Source: HLUCCA09 sp965277275
GTDB lineage: Bacteria; Pseudomonadota; Alphaproteobacteria; Rhodobacterales; Rhodobacteraceae
Length of the DNA: 64,000 bases
Assembly: GCA_965277275.1 (NCBI GenBank)
Contig: CBDICG010000001.1
Span: 372,001-436,000 of the forward strand
Direction: 5' to 3'
In this document: piece after piece, positions 54,163 through 62,719 of the stretch
How positions within the stretch are numbered: the stretch's first letter is position 1
How the letters are laid out: every line of letters starts with the position of its first letter
The notes under the pieces: generated by a model
The model's input: the letters and a program-made list of their open reading frames with translations, nothing else
Told to the model about the DNA's origin: nothing
Databases searched by the model: none
Translations under genes and position numbers: made by a program

Positions 54163-55302
54163 CTATCCCTTCGCGAAGAGCGCCGACAGCCGTTCCAGGC
54201 CCTCGGCAATATCGGCAGTCCCGGCCGCATAGCTGAGCCGCAGCATGGCGCTCCCCCGTGCCGGATCGAAGTCGAGACCGGGCGTAACGGCGACGCCGAC
54301 CTCTTCGAGAATCCGCGCCGCGAGGGACCGGCTGTCCTGTGTGAACGCGCTCACGTCGGCATAGGCGTAGAACGCTCCGTCTGGTGGCGCAAACCCCGTC
54401 AGTCCCGCCTTCGGAAGCCCTTCGAGCATTAGGTGTCGGTTTTGCGCGTAGACGGCACGGTTGGCATCGAGCTCCGGTGCGCAATCCAAGGCTGCAAGCG
54501 CCGTGATCTGGCTGGCATGGGGCGGACAGATAAAGAGGTTCTGCGCCAGCCGCTCGTAGGTGCGGATGTCGCGCTCGGGCACGACCATCCAGCCCACGCG
54601 CCAGCCCGTCATGGAAAAGTACTTGGAGAAGGAGTTCACCACGACAACCTCGTCGGAGATCTCGAGCGCCGAGACCGCGCGCGCCTCGTAGTGCAGCCCA
54701 TGATAGATCTCGTCCGACACGAAGGCCGCGCCGATCTGACCGCACCGTTCGATGAGGGCGGCCAGCGCATCGGCTCCGAGCATCGTGCCGGAAGGATTGG
54801 CGGGCGACGCGACGATCAGACCCGCAAGCCCGTCCGGTACATCCTCCGGCACCGGCTGGTACCGGTGCTCGGGAGCCGTCTGCAAGCCAATCGCCTGAAG
54901 CGAAAGCGCTTTGAGAATATGCCGATAGGAGGGATACCCCGGCAGCCCGAGCCCCACGCGCTCACCCGCTTCAAAGAGTGCGGTGAAGGCGAGGATGAAC
55001 CCGCCGGACGCGCCGGGTGTGATGATCACCCGATCCGGGTTCAGCTCCAGATCGTACCACTCCCGATAGAGCTGCGCGATCCGCTGCCGCAGTGCAGGCA
55101 GCCCCAGCGCCACCGTGTAGCCCATGGGTGAGCGCTCCAGCGCGTCTCGCAGCGCTTGGCGCGCGCCCTCGGGTGCAGGCGTACCGGGCTGACCCACTTC
55201 CATGTGGATCACACGGTGCCCTTCGGCCTCTTTCCGCCGAGCGGCTTCCATGACATCCATCACGATGAAGGGATCGACATCACTTCGGGTTGATGCCCGC
55301 AT
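54163..55302 (-). CDS. Pyridoxal-phosphate-dependent class I/II aminotransferase
   Basis: 379 residues from the ATG at 55302 (GGAGG five bases upstream). The aspartate-aminotransferase-like fold is shown by HMEVGQPGTPAPEGARQAL, ASPANPSGTML, FVSDEIYHGLHY and the PLP Lys in NSFSKYFSMTGWRVGWMV. The substrate is not certain; the closest pattern is the broad AspC/AlaT-like group. It is divergent from the M48 protease gene, with 82 bp between the starts, and the hydrolase gene follows closely and may be cotranscribed. Confidence 0.88.
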   Translation of the reverse strand: MRASTRSDVDPFIVMDVMEAARRKEAEGHRVIHMEVGQPGTPAPEGARQALRDALERSPMGYTVALGLPALRQRIAQLYREWYDLELNPDRVIITPGASGGFILAFTALFEAGERVGLGLPGYPSYRHILKALSLQAIGLQTAPEHRYQPVPEDVPDGLAGLIVASPANPSGTMLGADALAALIERCGQIGAAFVSDEIYHGLHYEARAVSALEISDEVVVVNSFSKYFSMTGWRVGWMVVPERDIRTYERLAQNLFICPPHASQITALAALDCAPELDANRAVYAQNRHLMLEGLPKAGLTGFAPPDGAFYAYADVSAFTQDSRSLAARILEEVGVAVTPGLDFDPARGSAMLRLSYAAGTADIAEGLERLSALFAKG

Positions 55303-55384
55303 GGTTGCCTCCGTAGACTGCCTGCGCGAGGTGGCGTGCACCCGTCTCTCACGAGGCGGCTACAAAGCACGAGAGGGGCAGTCA

Positions 55385-56725
55385 ATGGCAAGGCATCTTT
55401 CGGTGCGGGGCGTGGTGCGCATGTTGGGCGCGGCCGCGCTCTGTTTGGCGCTCGCGCTCCCCGCGGCCGCGCAAACGCTGCTGCGCGACGCCGAGATGGA
55501 ACGCGCGCTGCGCGAACTTGCCCGCCCCGTCATCGCCGCCGCCGGGCTGTCGCCCTCGCAGATCCGCATGATTGTCCTGAAGGACAGTACCCCCAATGCT
55601 TTCGTGATGGATGGGCGCGCGGTCTTCATGACGTCGGGCCTTATTCTCAAGATGACCCGGGCAGAGATGCTGCAAGCCGTGATCGCACATGAGGTTGCGC
55701 ATATCGCCAATGGCCACATTACCCGACGCGCCTCGAACTTGCGTGCGGCGCGGACGGTCGCGCTCTTCGGGCTTGCGCTTTCGGCGGCCGTCGCGACTCA
55801 AAACCCATCTGCCGCAGCGGGCATCGCCGCCGGCAGCCAGAGCGCCGCCATGCGATCCTTCTTTGCCCATACCAGAGCCGAGGAGATTGCCGCGGACCAG
55901 TCGGGGATCCGCTATCTGGCCCGTGCGAACATCGACCCGACGGGGATGGTGGAAGTCCTCGAGATCTTCCGCGGGCAGGAAGCCCTGAGCCCCCGCCGCC
56001 AGGATGCCTATGTACGCACGCATCCGCTCACGGCAGACAGGCTGCGCGCCGTCAAAGGCTTCGCCGCCGCCTTTCAGGAGGCTGACGCGTCGGATCCAAC
56101 GGCGGACTACTGGTTTGCCCGGTCGCGCGCGAAGCTCTCGGCCTTCCTGCGCAATCCCAGCTGGACCCTTCGGCGCATCAAGTCCGGCGACACATCCGAC
56201 GCTGCCCTCGTGGCCCGTGCCGTCGCGTTGAGCCAGGCCACCAAAGGGGCCGAAGCCGTTGCCGCCGCCGACGCCCTGATCGCCAAGCGTCCAAGCGATC
56301 CCTATGCGCATGAATTGCGAGGCTGGGTGCTCTTTCAGGCCCGCAAATTCGCCGCGTCGACAGCCTCATACGCGCGTGCAACAGAGCTTGCGCCCTCTGA
56401 GCCGCTGATCGCCGCGGGCTACGGGCGCGCGCTGCTCGCAGCGGGCGGAAACGACGCGCGGGCGCTTGACGTGCTGACCAAGGCCCGTGCGCGCGACCCC
56501 TACAATCCCGCGCTCCTGCGCGATCTAGCACAGGTTCAGGCCAAGCTTGGTCAGCGTGGGGCGGCCTCGCTGTCGACGGCGGAGCGCTATGCCCTTGCCG
56601 GACGGTTGAAGGACGCCGCCATCCATGCCAAGCGTGCCACAGATCTACTGCCCCGGGGATCCTCGGGCTGGCAACGCGCCCAGGACATTTCAAATGCCGC
56701 CGCGACCCAAGACAGAAGGAATTGA
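55385..56725 (+). CDS. Periplasmic M48 metalloprotease with TPR repeats (BepA-like)
   Basis: 446 residues from the ATG at 55385 (GAGAGGGG upstream). A signal peptide (about 1-29) precedes a peptidase M48 domain with the zinc motif HEVAH at 102-106 (VIAHEVAHIANGH) and the third ligand in AEEIAADQSGI. From about residue 270 onwards the sequence has TPR-like repeats (AADALIAKRPSDPYAHELRG, ASYARATELAPSEPLIAAGY). This is the layout of BepA, which degrades or matures stalled outer-membrane proteins. The DsbA-family gene follows 5 bp later, a sensible pairing for outer-membrane protein quality control. Confidence 0.9.
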   Translation: MARHLSVRGVVRMLGAAALCLALALPAAAQTLLRDAEMERALRELARPVIAAAGLSPSQIRMIVLKDSTPNAFVMDGRAVFMTSGLILKMTRAEMLQAVIAHEVAHIANGHITRRASNLRAARTVALFGLALSAAVATQNPSAAAGIAAGSQSAAMRSFFAHTRAEEIAADQSGIRYLARANIDPTGMVEVLEIFRGQEALSPRRQDAYVRTHPLTADRLRAVKGFAAAFQEADASDPTADYWFARSRAKLSAFLRNPSWTLRRIKSGDTSDAALVARAVALSQATKGAEAVAAADALIAKRPSDPYAHELRGWVLFQARKFAASTASYARATELAPSEPLIAAGYGRALLAAGGNDARALDVLTKARARDPYNPALLRDLAQVQAKLGQRGAASLSTAERYALAGRLKDAAIHAKRATDLLPRGSSGWQRAQDISNAAATQDRRN

Positions 56726-56730
56726 GCTCC

Positions 56731-57486
56731 ATGATGCGACCGTTTTTTGCCGCTGCCGCGCTCGCAGCTCTGACGGCCCTTGCCGCTCCCGCTCTCGCAC
56801 AAGACCAGATGAACGATGCCGAGCGTGAAGCGTTCCGGGCCGAGGTTCGGGCGTATCTTCTGGAGAATCCCGAGGTACTGATGGAGGCGCTTGAAATCCT
56901 CGAGCTGCGCGAGGCCGAGCAACAGGTGGAGCGCGATACGTTGATGGTGCAGGCCAACGCGGACGCGCTCTTCAACAACGCGGATGCGTGGGTCGGCGGC
57001 AACATCGAGGGCGACATCACGATTGTCGAGTTCATCGACTATCGATGCGGATTTTGCCGGCGCGCCTTTCCGGAAGTTCAGGAGCTGGTACAATCCGACG
57101 GCAATATCCGCATCATCGTTAAGGAATTTCCCATTCTGGGTGAGCAGTCGGTTCTTGCGTCACGCTTCGCCATTGCCACGAAACTCGTCGCGGGAGATGA
57201 AGCCTACAAGGCCGTGCACGACGCCCTGATCACCATGCGCGGGGACGTCAACGAACTGGCCCTCGAACTGGTGGCCGACGATCTCGGTCTCGATGTCGAT
57301 GCCATTCTGGCCGAGGTGAACACGGATGCGGTAACGGATATCATCCGCGCCAACCATGCGCTCGCGCAGGCCCTGCAGATCCAGGGAACCCCGACCTACG
57401 TGTTGGGCGATCAATTGGTCCGTGGGTACGTCCCGTTGGACGGGCTGCGCGAGCTTGTTTCCGCTCAGCGCTCCGAAAAAGGATGA
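56731..57486 (+). CDS. DsbA family thiol:disulfide interchange protein
   Basis: 251 residues from the ATG at 56731. A signal peptide (about 1-24) is followed by a helical N-terminal region (residues 30-75) and a thioredoxin-fold domain with CGFC at 106-109 (DYRCGFCRRAFPEV) and the cis-Pro loop QGTPTYVLGD. The CGFC pair, rather than CPHC, and the helical extension fit the Com1/ScsC-like DsbA group, which may act as an oxidase or isomerase. It follows the M48 protease gene after 5 bp and overlaps the cupin gene by 4 bp. Confidence 0.9.
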   Translation: MMRPFFAAAALAALTALAAPALAQDQMNDAEREAFRAEVRAYLLENPEVLMEALEILELREAEQQVERDTLMVQANADALFNNADAWVGGNIEGDITIVEFIDYRCGFCRRAFPEVQELVQSDGNIRIIVKEFPILGEQSVLASRFAIATKLVAGDEAYKAVHDALITMRGDVNELALELVADDLGLDVDAILAEVNTDAVTDIIRANHALAQALQIQGTPTYVLGDQLVRGYVPLDGLRELVSAQRSEKG

Positions 57487-57887
57487 GCGCGCCCCTGATC
57501 ACCCGCCCGGGCGACCAGGCACCCGTCACTGGGCCCGAAGCCTACTTCACAGGGCAAGTTCGCATGGACGGGCGCTTCGAAACGCCGGAACCCGCCCGGC
57601 TGCGCGGTGTGACCGTGACCTTCGAGCCAGGCGCGCGCACGGCGTGGCATACCCACCCTCTTGGGCAAACCCTCATCGTGACCGCCGGCGTGGGATGGGT
57701 TCAGGTCGAGGGCGAACCCCGTCAGACCATCAGGGTCGGTGATCGGGTCTGGTTCGAACCCGGTGTGCGCCACTGGCACGGGGCGACAGCGACGTCGGCC
57801 ATGACCCATATCGCCCTGCAGGAAGCGCAGGACGGCTCGAATGTAACGTGGTTGGAGCATGTCTCTGACGCCGAATACGACCCTTGA
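57483..57887 (+). CDS. Cupin domain protein
   Basis: 134 residues of a single cupin barrel. The metal-binding blocks are visible: FEPGARTAWHTHPLGQTLIV (first motif with two His and a downstream Gln/Glu) and GDRVWFEPGVRHWHGA (second motif with His). WHTHPLGQTL is typical of the carboxymuconolactone-decarboxylase-associated cupins. No signal peptide, so cytoplasmic. Its start overlaps the DsbA-family stop by 4 bp. Reaction unknown. Confidence 0.88.
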   Translation: MSAPLITRPGDQAPVTGPEAYFTGQVRMDGRFETPEPARLRGVTVTFEPGARTAWHTHPLGQTLIVTAGVGWVQVEGEPRQTIRVGDRVWFEPGVRHWHGATATSAMTHIALQEAQDGSNVTWLEHVSDAEYDP

Positions 57888-57960
57888 GGATTGCCTTGGC
57901 GCACCCATAACCCATAGGTCTGCCCACGCCAGCCAATTGCATATCGGTTCGTGCGGAGAG

Positions 57961-57981
57961 CGAAAATTCGGCGAATTTTCG
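57961..57981. repeat. 21-bp AT-rich palindrome between convergent genes
   Basis: CGAAAATTCG, a central G, then CGAATTTTCG: two perfect 10-bp arms. It lies between the stops of the convergent cupin and phasin genes. It is built from the same two 10-mers as the palindrome at 12637-12658 but in the opposite order. Confidence 0.7.
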
Positions 57982-58001
57982 AGCAGATCCCTTCTGGCGC
58001 G

Positions 58002-58346
58002 CTAGACCCCCATATGGTCGTCCGCGTGGCCGCTGCCCAGCCCATCCCGCTTGATTGATGCTGCGGACGCGAGAAACCTTGGCATCTCGATCGTGTAGTC
58101 GTGGATCGCGTCACTCAGGTAGCGCAGCTGCACCTTTTGAACCTCCGCGAGTGTCTTGCACCCCATGAGAGCCTGCTGCGTGTTGAGGTCCTTGGCCCAT
58201 CTAAGGGCCGCAAAACCGAAGACGCCATTGGACCAACGGTCAATGTCTTGGAGACCGCTCGCGTCATCTGCCCCTCGGGTGGGCTTTGCCTGATTGGCTT
58301 GAAGCGGTGTCGCACCCGTCGTGCGATTGCGAAGTTCCTTGGCCAT
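58002..58346 (-). CDS. Phasin family protein
   Basis: 114 residues from the ATG at 58346 with GGGGAGG five bases upstream; a longer frame to 58403 lacks such a site. The central helix NTQQALMGCKTLAEVQKVQ and the LRYLSDAIHDYTIEMPRF stretch are the phasin pattern, which coats polyhydroxyalkanoate granules or acts as a small granule-associated helper. No PHA synthase gene is in the window. The N-terminus is polar and low in complexity. Convergent with the cupin gene, 81 bp after ispG on the same strand. Confidence 0.75.
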   Translation of the reverse strand: MAKELRNRTTGATPLQANQAKPTRGADDASGLQDIDRWSNGVFGFAALRWAKDLNTQQALMGCKTLAEVQKVQLRYLSDAIHDYTIEMPRFLASAASIKRDGLGSGHADDHMGV

Positions 58347-58427
58347 GATGCCTCCCCGGTGCTGCTGCACGGAGAGTCTATAGCGGCGCTCTTCGTGTTG
58401 CATTGATCCAGCGCAGTCTGACCGCGC

Positions 58428-59573
58428 TTATTCGGCCGGCACCACCAGTTCTTCGGCCTCCGCGATGCGCTCGGCTTCGAGGAATTCGGCCTTCTTTTCC
58501 ACCTGCTCGACGATGTGATCAACCATCTGCGCGTTCGAGAGCTTGTGGCTCTGCTTACCCGCGAGGTACACCATGCCTGACCCCGCACCGCCGCCCGTGA
58601 AGCCGACATCCGTCATCAACGCCTCGCCGGGGCCATTCACCACGCAGCCGATGATCGACAGAGACATCGGGGTCTTGATGTGCTCCAGCCGCTTTTCGAG
58701 GATTTCCACGGTCTTGATCACGTCAAAGCCCTGCCGCGCACAGGAGGGGCATGAGATGATGTTGACCCCACGGTGGCGCAAGCCGAGCGCCTTGAGGATC
58801 TCGTAACCGACCTTGACCTCCTCGACCGGATCAGCAGAGAGCGACACGCGGATCGTGTCTCCGATGCCCATCCATAGCAGGTTCCCAAGGCCGATCGCCG
58901 ACTTGATCGTGCCAGCCGTGAGGGCGCCCGCTTCCGTGATCCCCAAGTGGATCGGTGCATCGCAGGCTTCGGCCAATTGCTGATACGCGGCTGCCGCCAG
59001 AAAGACGTCGGACGCTTTGCAGGAGATCTTGAACTCGTGAAAATCGTTGTCTTGCAGGATCTTGATGTGATCGAGACCACTCTCGACCATCGCGTCCGGG
59101 CAAGGCTCCCCGTACTTTTCGAGCAGGTGCTTTTCGAGGCTCCCCGCGTTCACCCCGATCCGGATGGAGCAATTGTGGTCCCGTGCGGCCTTGATAACCT
59201 CTTTCACTCGGGTCTCGTCACCGATGTTGCCCGGGTTGATGCGCAAACACGCAGCCCCTGCCTCAGCAGCCTCGATGGCGCGCTTGTAGTGAAAGTGAAT
59301 GTCCGCGACGATTGGCACCGGGCTCTCGCGAACGATCTCCTTGAGCGCGGCGGAGCTTTCCTTGTCGGGTACGGAGATCCTCACGATGTCCGCGCCAGCC
59401 TCCGCACATGCCAGAACCTGCTCGATCGTCGCTTTGGCGTCGGTCGTCAGGGTGTTTGTCATGGTCTGCACGCTGATTGGGGCGTCACCCCCGACCTTGA
59501 CCGGACCAACGGAAATCTGACGGCTCTGGCGTCGGTAGATATTGCGCCAGGGACGGATGGGATTGAGCGACAT
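58428..59573 (-). CDS. ispG: 4-hydroxy-3-methylbut-2-en-1-yl diphosphate synthase (flavodoxin)
   Basis: 381 residues. IspG performs the sixth step of the MEP isoprenoid pathway, using a 4Fe-4S cluster. The TIM barrel has GDAPISVQTMTNT, VRISVPD, VADIHFHYKRAIEA and RINPGNIG. Cluster cysteines are seen in ISCPSCARQGFDV and the later SIIGCVVNGPGEAL. The ending is extended and Glu-rich (EQVEKKAEFLEAERIAEAEEL). It lies 123 bp after the RodZ-like gene on the same strand, an order often seen in this group. Confidence 0.96.
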   Translation of the reverse strand: MSLNPIRPWRNIYRRQSRQISVGPVKVGGDAPISVQTMTNTLTTDAKATIEQVLACAEAGADIVRISVPDKESSAALKEIVRESPVPIVADIHFHYKRAIEAAEAGAACLRINPGNIGDETRVKEVIKAARDHNCSIRIGVNAGSLEKHLLEKYGEPCPDAMVESGLDHIKILQDNDFHEFKISCKASDVFLAAAAYQQLAEACDAPIHLGITEAGALTAGTIKSAIGLGNLLWMGIGDTIRVSLSADPVEEVKVGYEILKALGLRHRGVNIISCPSCARQGFDVIKTVEILEKRLEHIKTPMSLSIIGCVVNGPGEALMTDVGFTGGGAGSGMVYLAGKQSHKLSNAQMVDHIVEQVEKKAEFLEAERIAEAEELVVPAE

Positions 59574-59696
59574 GAAACACCTTGAAGCTGCGCATCAATT
59601 AACTGGCACCATAGGCACCGTGGCACGGGACCGCAACGCGACGAAGCAGCGTTCTTGAGACGCAGGGGGAAAGAGAACCCAGAAAGGGCCTGAAGG

Positions 59697-61094
59697 TCAG
59701 GGCAGCGGTGCGTCGACGCTCGGCTGACGCTGTTCCGTCAGTGCGGCCTCGGCATAGGCAACGGCTTCGCGTGCGTCAGCATCCGACGCGGTATCTGCGA
59801 GCGCGAAATCGGTCGTCAGCGTGCTGGAGCTGAGGGCGATCTGATCGACTACCGCACCATCGTCGCCCGCAGGTCCGTAGGTCTGGCCGTTGACCGTGAA
59901 GAAGACCGCTCCTGCTGCTCCGGCGCGCAAGGTCGGCGCTGCGTCGAGCGTCGGCACCACCCAGCTGTCGCCAGCGCTCAGCGTGCGCTCCAGTAGCACC
60001 GAACCATCCGCTGCGCGCACACGCACCCATGCCGGTCGCACGGCGACAAGCATGACCTCTGGCGCATCCTCGGTCACACGTGGCGTCGGCAGACCGTTGG
60101 GCGCTTCGCCTCTCGAGAGGGCTGCCAGTGCGCCGGATGTGGCTTGTGCGAGCGGATCGCCGATCCCGGAAGCGCCGGGCAGGCCTTGCGGGCCTGCGCC
60201 ATTGATGCTGCGGACGACGGCTACGGATGTTTCCTGTGGACCGTAGAGATCCGAGGGAGCAAAGGGCGCCACGAAGGCATCGGACGACCCTGCTCCCGCG
60301 AGCGCGCCAATGGCTTCGGGGTTGATCGACGCGATCGGCCCGTCGCGCGCGATCATGACAGGCGCCTCAAGGCGCTGGGGCCGGTAGAGTTGGGCGAGCG
60401 CATCAGGTGCGGCAGCCGCCACGCCCGAAGCGGTGGGCGCGCGATCCGCGCCTTCGTATGTCACACCATCGAGCGGATCGAGCTGCGCAACCGCGTCCGG
60501 CGCACGCTCAACGGGCGCCACAGTTACGCGCTGCACTTCCTGCAACACAGCCCAGCCGCCGTACCCGATCCCACCAACCAGTGCGAGAAGTACGAGCGTG
60601 GAGCCGATAGCGCGCGGCTCGAGCGAGGCGATGGCGCTTTGCGTGCTGGGCGCGAAAGACACGCGCGGCTGCGCGATCGGGTCGCGCATTTCGTCGGTCA
60701 GGTCAGCCGGGGCGCGGCGGAAGACAGGCCCCTTGACCCGGCCTTTCCCCGCGTCGGGCGGCAGGACCTTGTCCATCCCGTTGACCGGAACAAATCCGGC
60801 TTCTTCGCAGAATGTGTCAAAGGTCCATTCCGGATCGAGCCCGAGATACCGTGCATAGGAACGCACGTACCCCGCGATGAACCCGGTCGTTTCGAACGCA
60901 GAGATGTCCGCGTTCTCGATTGCTGCGATGTAGGTCGCCTTGATCTTGAGTTCGCGTTGTACGTCGAGGAGCGACTTTCCGAGCGTCGCGCGCTCACCCC
61001 GCATCACGTCACCGATGCGCAGGTCGAAGTCATCGAACCCGCGTGGCGTGTCCGTTGCATCCTCGATATCAGGCGGTTGACGCCGCCCGATCAA
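59697..61094 (-). CDS. RodZ-like protein (helix-turn-helix, one span, DUF4115)
   Basis: 465 residues from a TTG at 61094; no ATG or GTG lies between the upstream stop codon and this TTG, and the beginning MIGRR with RGFDDFDLRIGDVMRGERATLGKSL matches the family. A helix-turn-helix domain (about 28-100: LLDVQRELKIKATYIAAIENAD, of which ELKIKATYIAAIE is diagnostic) is cytoplasmic, a single span is at 163-184, and the periplasmic part ends in a DUF4115 beta domain (VRPAWVRVRAADGSVL). RodZ links MreB to the cell envelope and sets rod shape. ispG follows on the same strand. Confidence 0.85.
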   Translation of the reverse strand: MIGRRQPPDIEDATDTPRGFDDFDLRIGDVMRGERATLGKSLLDVQRELKIKATYIAAIENADISAFETTGFIAGYVRSYARYLGLDPEWTFDTFCEEAGFVPVNGMDKVLPPDAGKGRVKGPVFRRAPADLTDEMRDPIAQPRVSFAPSTQSAIASLEPRAIGSTLVLLALVGGIGYGGWAVLQEVQRVTVAPVERAPDAVAQLDPLDGVTYEGADRAPTASGVAAAAPDALAQLYRPQRLEAPVMIARDGPIASINPEAIGALAGAGSSDAFVAPFAPSDLYGPQETSVAVVRSINGAGPQGLPGASGIGDPLAQATSGALAALSRGEAPNGLPTPRVTEDAPEVMLVAVRPAWVRVRAADGSVLLERTLSAGDSWVVPTLDAAPTLRAGAAGAVFFTVNGQTYGPAGDDGAVVDQIALSSSTLTTDFALADTASDADAREAVAYAEAALTEQRQPSVDAPLP

Positions 61095-61207
61095 CTGCTC
61101 GGCCTCGTGATCGTCACGCTCTCGTCCCCATGGATGGCGATTCGATTATCCGCCATTCCTTGAGCAAACGTTACCACGATGCCAGGCGCGTTGCACCCTT
61201 GCAGAGA

Positions 61208-62605
61208 TCAGCCGGTCAGATCAGCACGATTCAGCGCACAGTGTGCCCAAAGACCGTCCATGGCACTGACAAGGTGGTCGATCATCTTCGGATCATGCAC
61301 GGGCGACGGCGTAAACCGAAGCCGTTCAGTGCCGCGCGGCACAGTCGGGAAGTTGATCGGCTGGCAGTAAATCCCGAAATCTTCCAACAACATATCGGAG
61401 ATCTTCTTGGTGTGGACCGGATCGCCAACGATCACCGGAACGATGTGACTGCCGTGGTCGATGATCGGCAAACCGAGCGCCTTCAGCCGCCGCTTCAGGG
61501 TCTTGGCGTGCATTTGATGAAGATCGCGGCGTTCCTGATCCTGTTTGAGATGGGCAACAGAGGCCGCTGCCCCGGCGGCCACGGCAGGTGGCAGGGACGT
61601 GGTGAAGATGAAACCCGGAGCATAGGATCTGATCGCGTCGCACATCTTGGCCGATGCGGCGACGTAGCCGCCCATCACGCCATAGGCCTTCGCCAAGGTG
61701 CCGTTGATCAGATCGATCCGATGCATCAGCCCATCGCGCTCGGCGACACCGCCGCCGCGGGGGCCATACATTCCGACCGCGTGCACCTCGTCGATGTAGG
61801 TAAGGGCGCCGAACTCGTCGGCGAGATCGCAGATCTCGGCGATCGGCCCGAAATCGCCGTCCATCGAGTAGATCGATTCGAAGGCAATCAGCTTCGGAGT
61901 TTCCGGATCGTCCGCGGCCAGCAGCTCGCGCAGGTGGTCGAGGTCATTGTGCCGGAAGACGCGTTTGGCACCGCCATTGCGCCGGACACCCTCGATCATC
62001 GACGCGTGGTTGAGCGCGTCCGAATAGATGATCAGACCCGGCAGAAGCTTCGGCAGGGTCGACAGCGTGGCATCGTTTGCGATGTAGGCTGACGTGAAGA
62101 GCAGCGCCGCTTCCTTGCCGTGCAGGTCCGCCAGCTCTGCCTCAAGCCGCTTGTGATAGACGGTCGTTCCCGAGATGTTGCGCGTCCCTCCGGAGCCGGC
62201 ACCGGTTGCTTCCAGCGCCTCTTGCATCGCTCCGAGCACGGCCGGGTGCTGGCCCATGCCGAGGTAGTCATTGCCGCACCATACGGTGATGTCCGCCTCG
62301 GTACCGTCCGGACGGCGCCATACCGCATGCGGGAATTGGCCTCGCCGGCGTTCGATGTCGATGAACGTCCGGTACCGCCCCTCTTCGTGCAGCTTCGCAA
62401 GCGCGGCATCAAGGGCGGCGTCGGTGCGTGCGCTCGCGACGCTCTGCGAAGGAGCGCCTGCGCCCTCTGTCGTCTGCGGGGCGCACTCTGGCGTCTGGAG
62501 GGGCACGATATGGGGCACCTGGGCGTTACCTCGGTCCTGTTGCTGTCTCGGGGCGGGCCCCCGTTTCACTATCGCACACGTATTGCGCGTCTCTTGCTTT
62601 GACAT
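61208..62605 (-). CDS. hemA: 5-aminolevulinate synthase
   Basis: 465 residues. ALAS condenses glycine and succinyl-CoA with PLP to make the heme precursor; it marks alphaproteobacteria. Family blocks: EEGRYRTFIDIERRRGQFPHA, GSGGTRNISGT, LTYIDEVHAVGMYGPRG, the PLP Lys in NGTLAKAYGVMGGYV, and PINFPTVPRGTERLRFTPSP. The catalytic part starts near residue 65; typical enzymes are about 405-410 residues, so there is an N-terminal extension of about 55-60. No start codon suitable for the short form is in frame there (the Val in QSVAS is GTC), so the extension, starting at ATG 62605 or a GTG at 62569 or 62518, seems real. No FnrL-type box is seen upstream. Confidence 0.94.
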   Translation of the reverse strand: MSKQETRNTCAIVKRGPAPRQQQDRGNAQVPHIVPLQTPECAPQTTEGAGAPSQSVASARTDAALDAALAKLHEEGRYRTFIDIERRRGQFPHAVWRRPDGTEADITVWCGNDYLGMGQHPAVLGAMQEALEATGAGSGGTRNISGTTVYHKRLEAELADLHGKEAALLFTSAYIANDATLSTLPKLLPGLIIYSDALNHASMIEGVRRNGGAKRVFRHNDLDHLRELLAADDPETPKLIAFESIYSMDGDFGPIAEICDLADEFGALTYIDEVHAVGMYGPRGGGVAERDGLMHRIDLINGTLAKAYGVMGGYVAASAKMCDAIRSYAPGFIFTTSLPPAVAAGAAASVAHLKQDQERRDLHQMHAKTLKRRLKALGLPIIDHGSHIVPVIVGDPVHTKKISDMLLEDFGIYCQPINFPTVPRGTERLRFTPSPVHDPKMIDHLVSAMDGLWAHCALNRADLTG

Positions 62606-62719
62606 GGCTCAATTCGCCACATCATATTCACTTACGGGAATTTAACGCGAAATTCCAGCCCGACCAAGGGCAACCTTCCAGCGCGGTCCGTTCCGGCCTC
62701 ATGAATGCTCCCTCGGCGT

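Noticed and set aside
62606..62719. FnrL (TTGAT-N4-ATCAA) site upstream of hemA
   Set aside because: I looked for the motif that controls hemA in Rhodobacter and did not find it in this gap.
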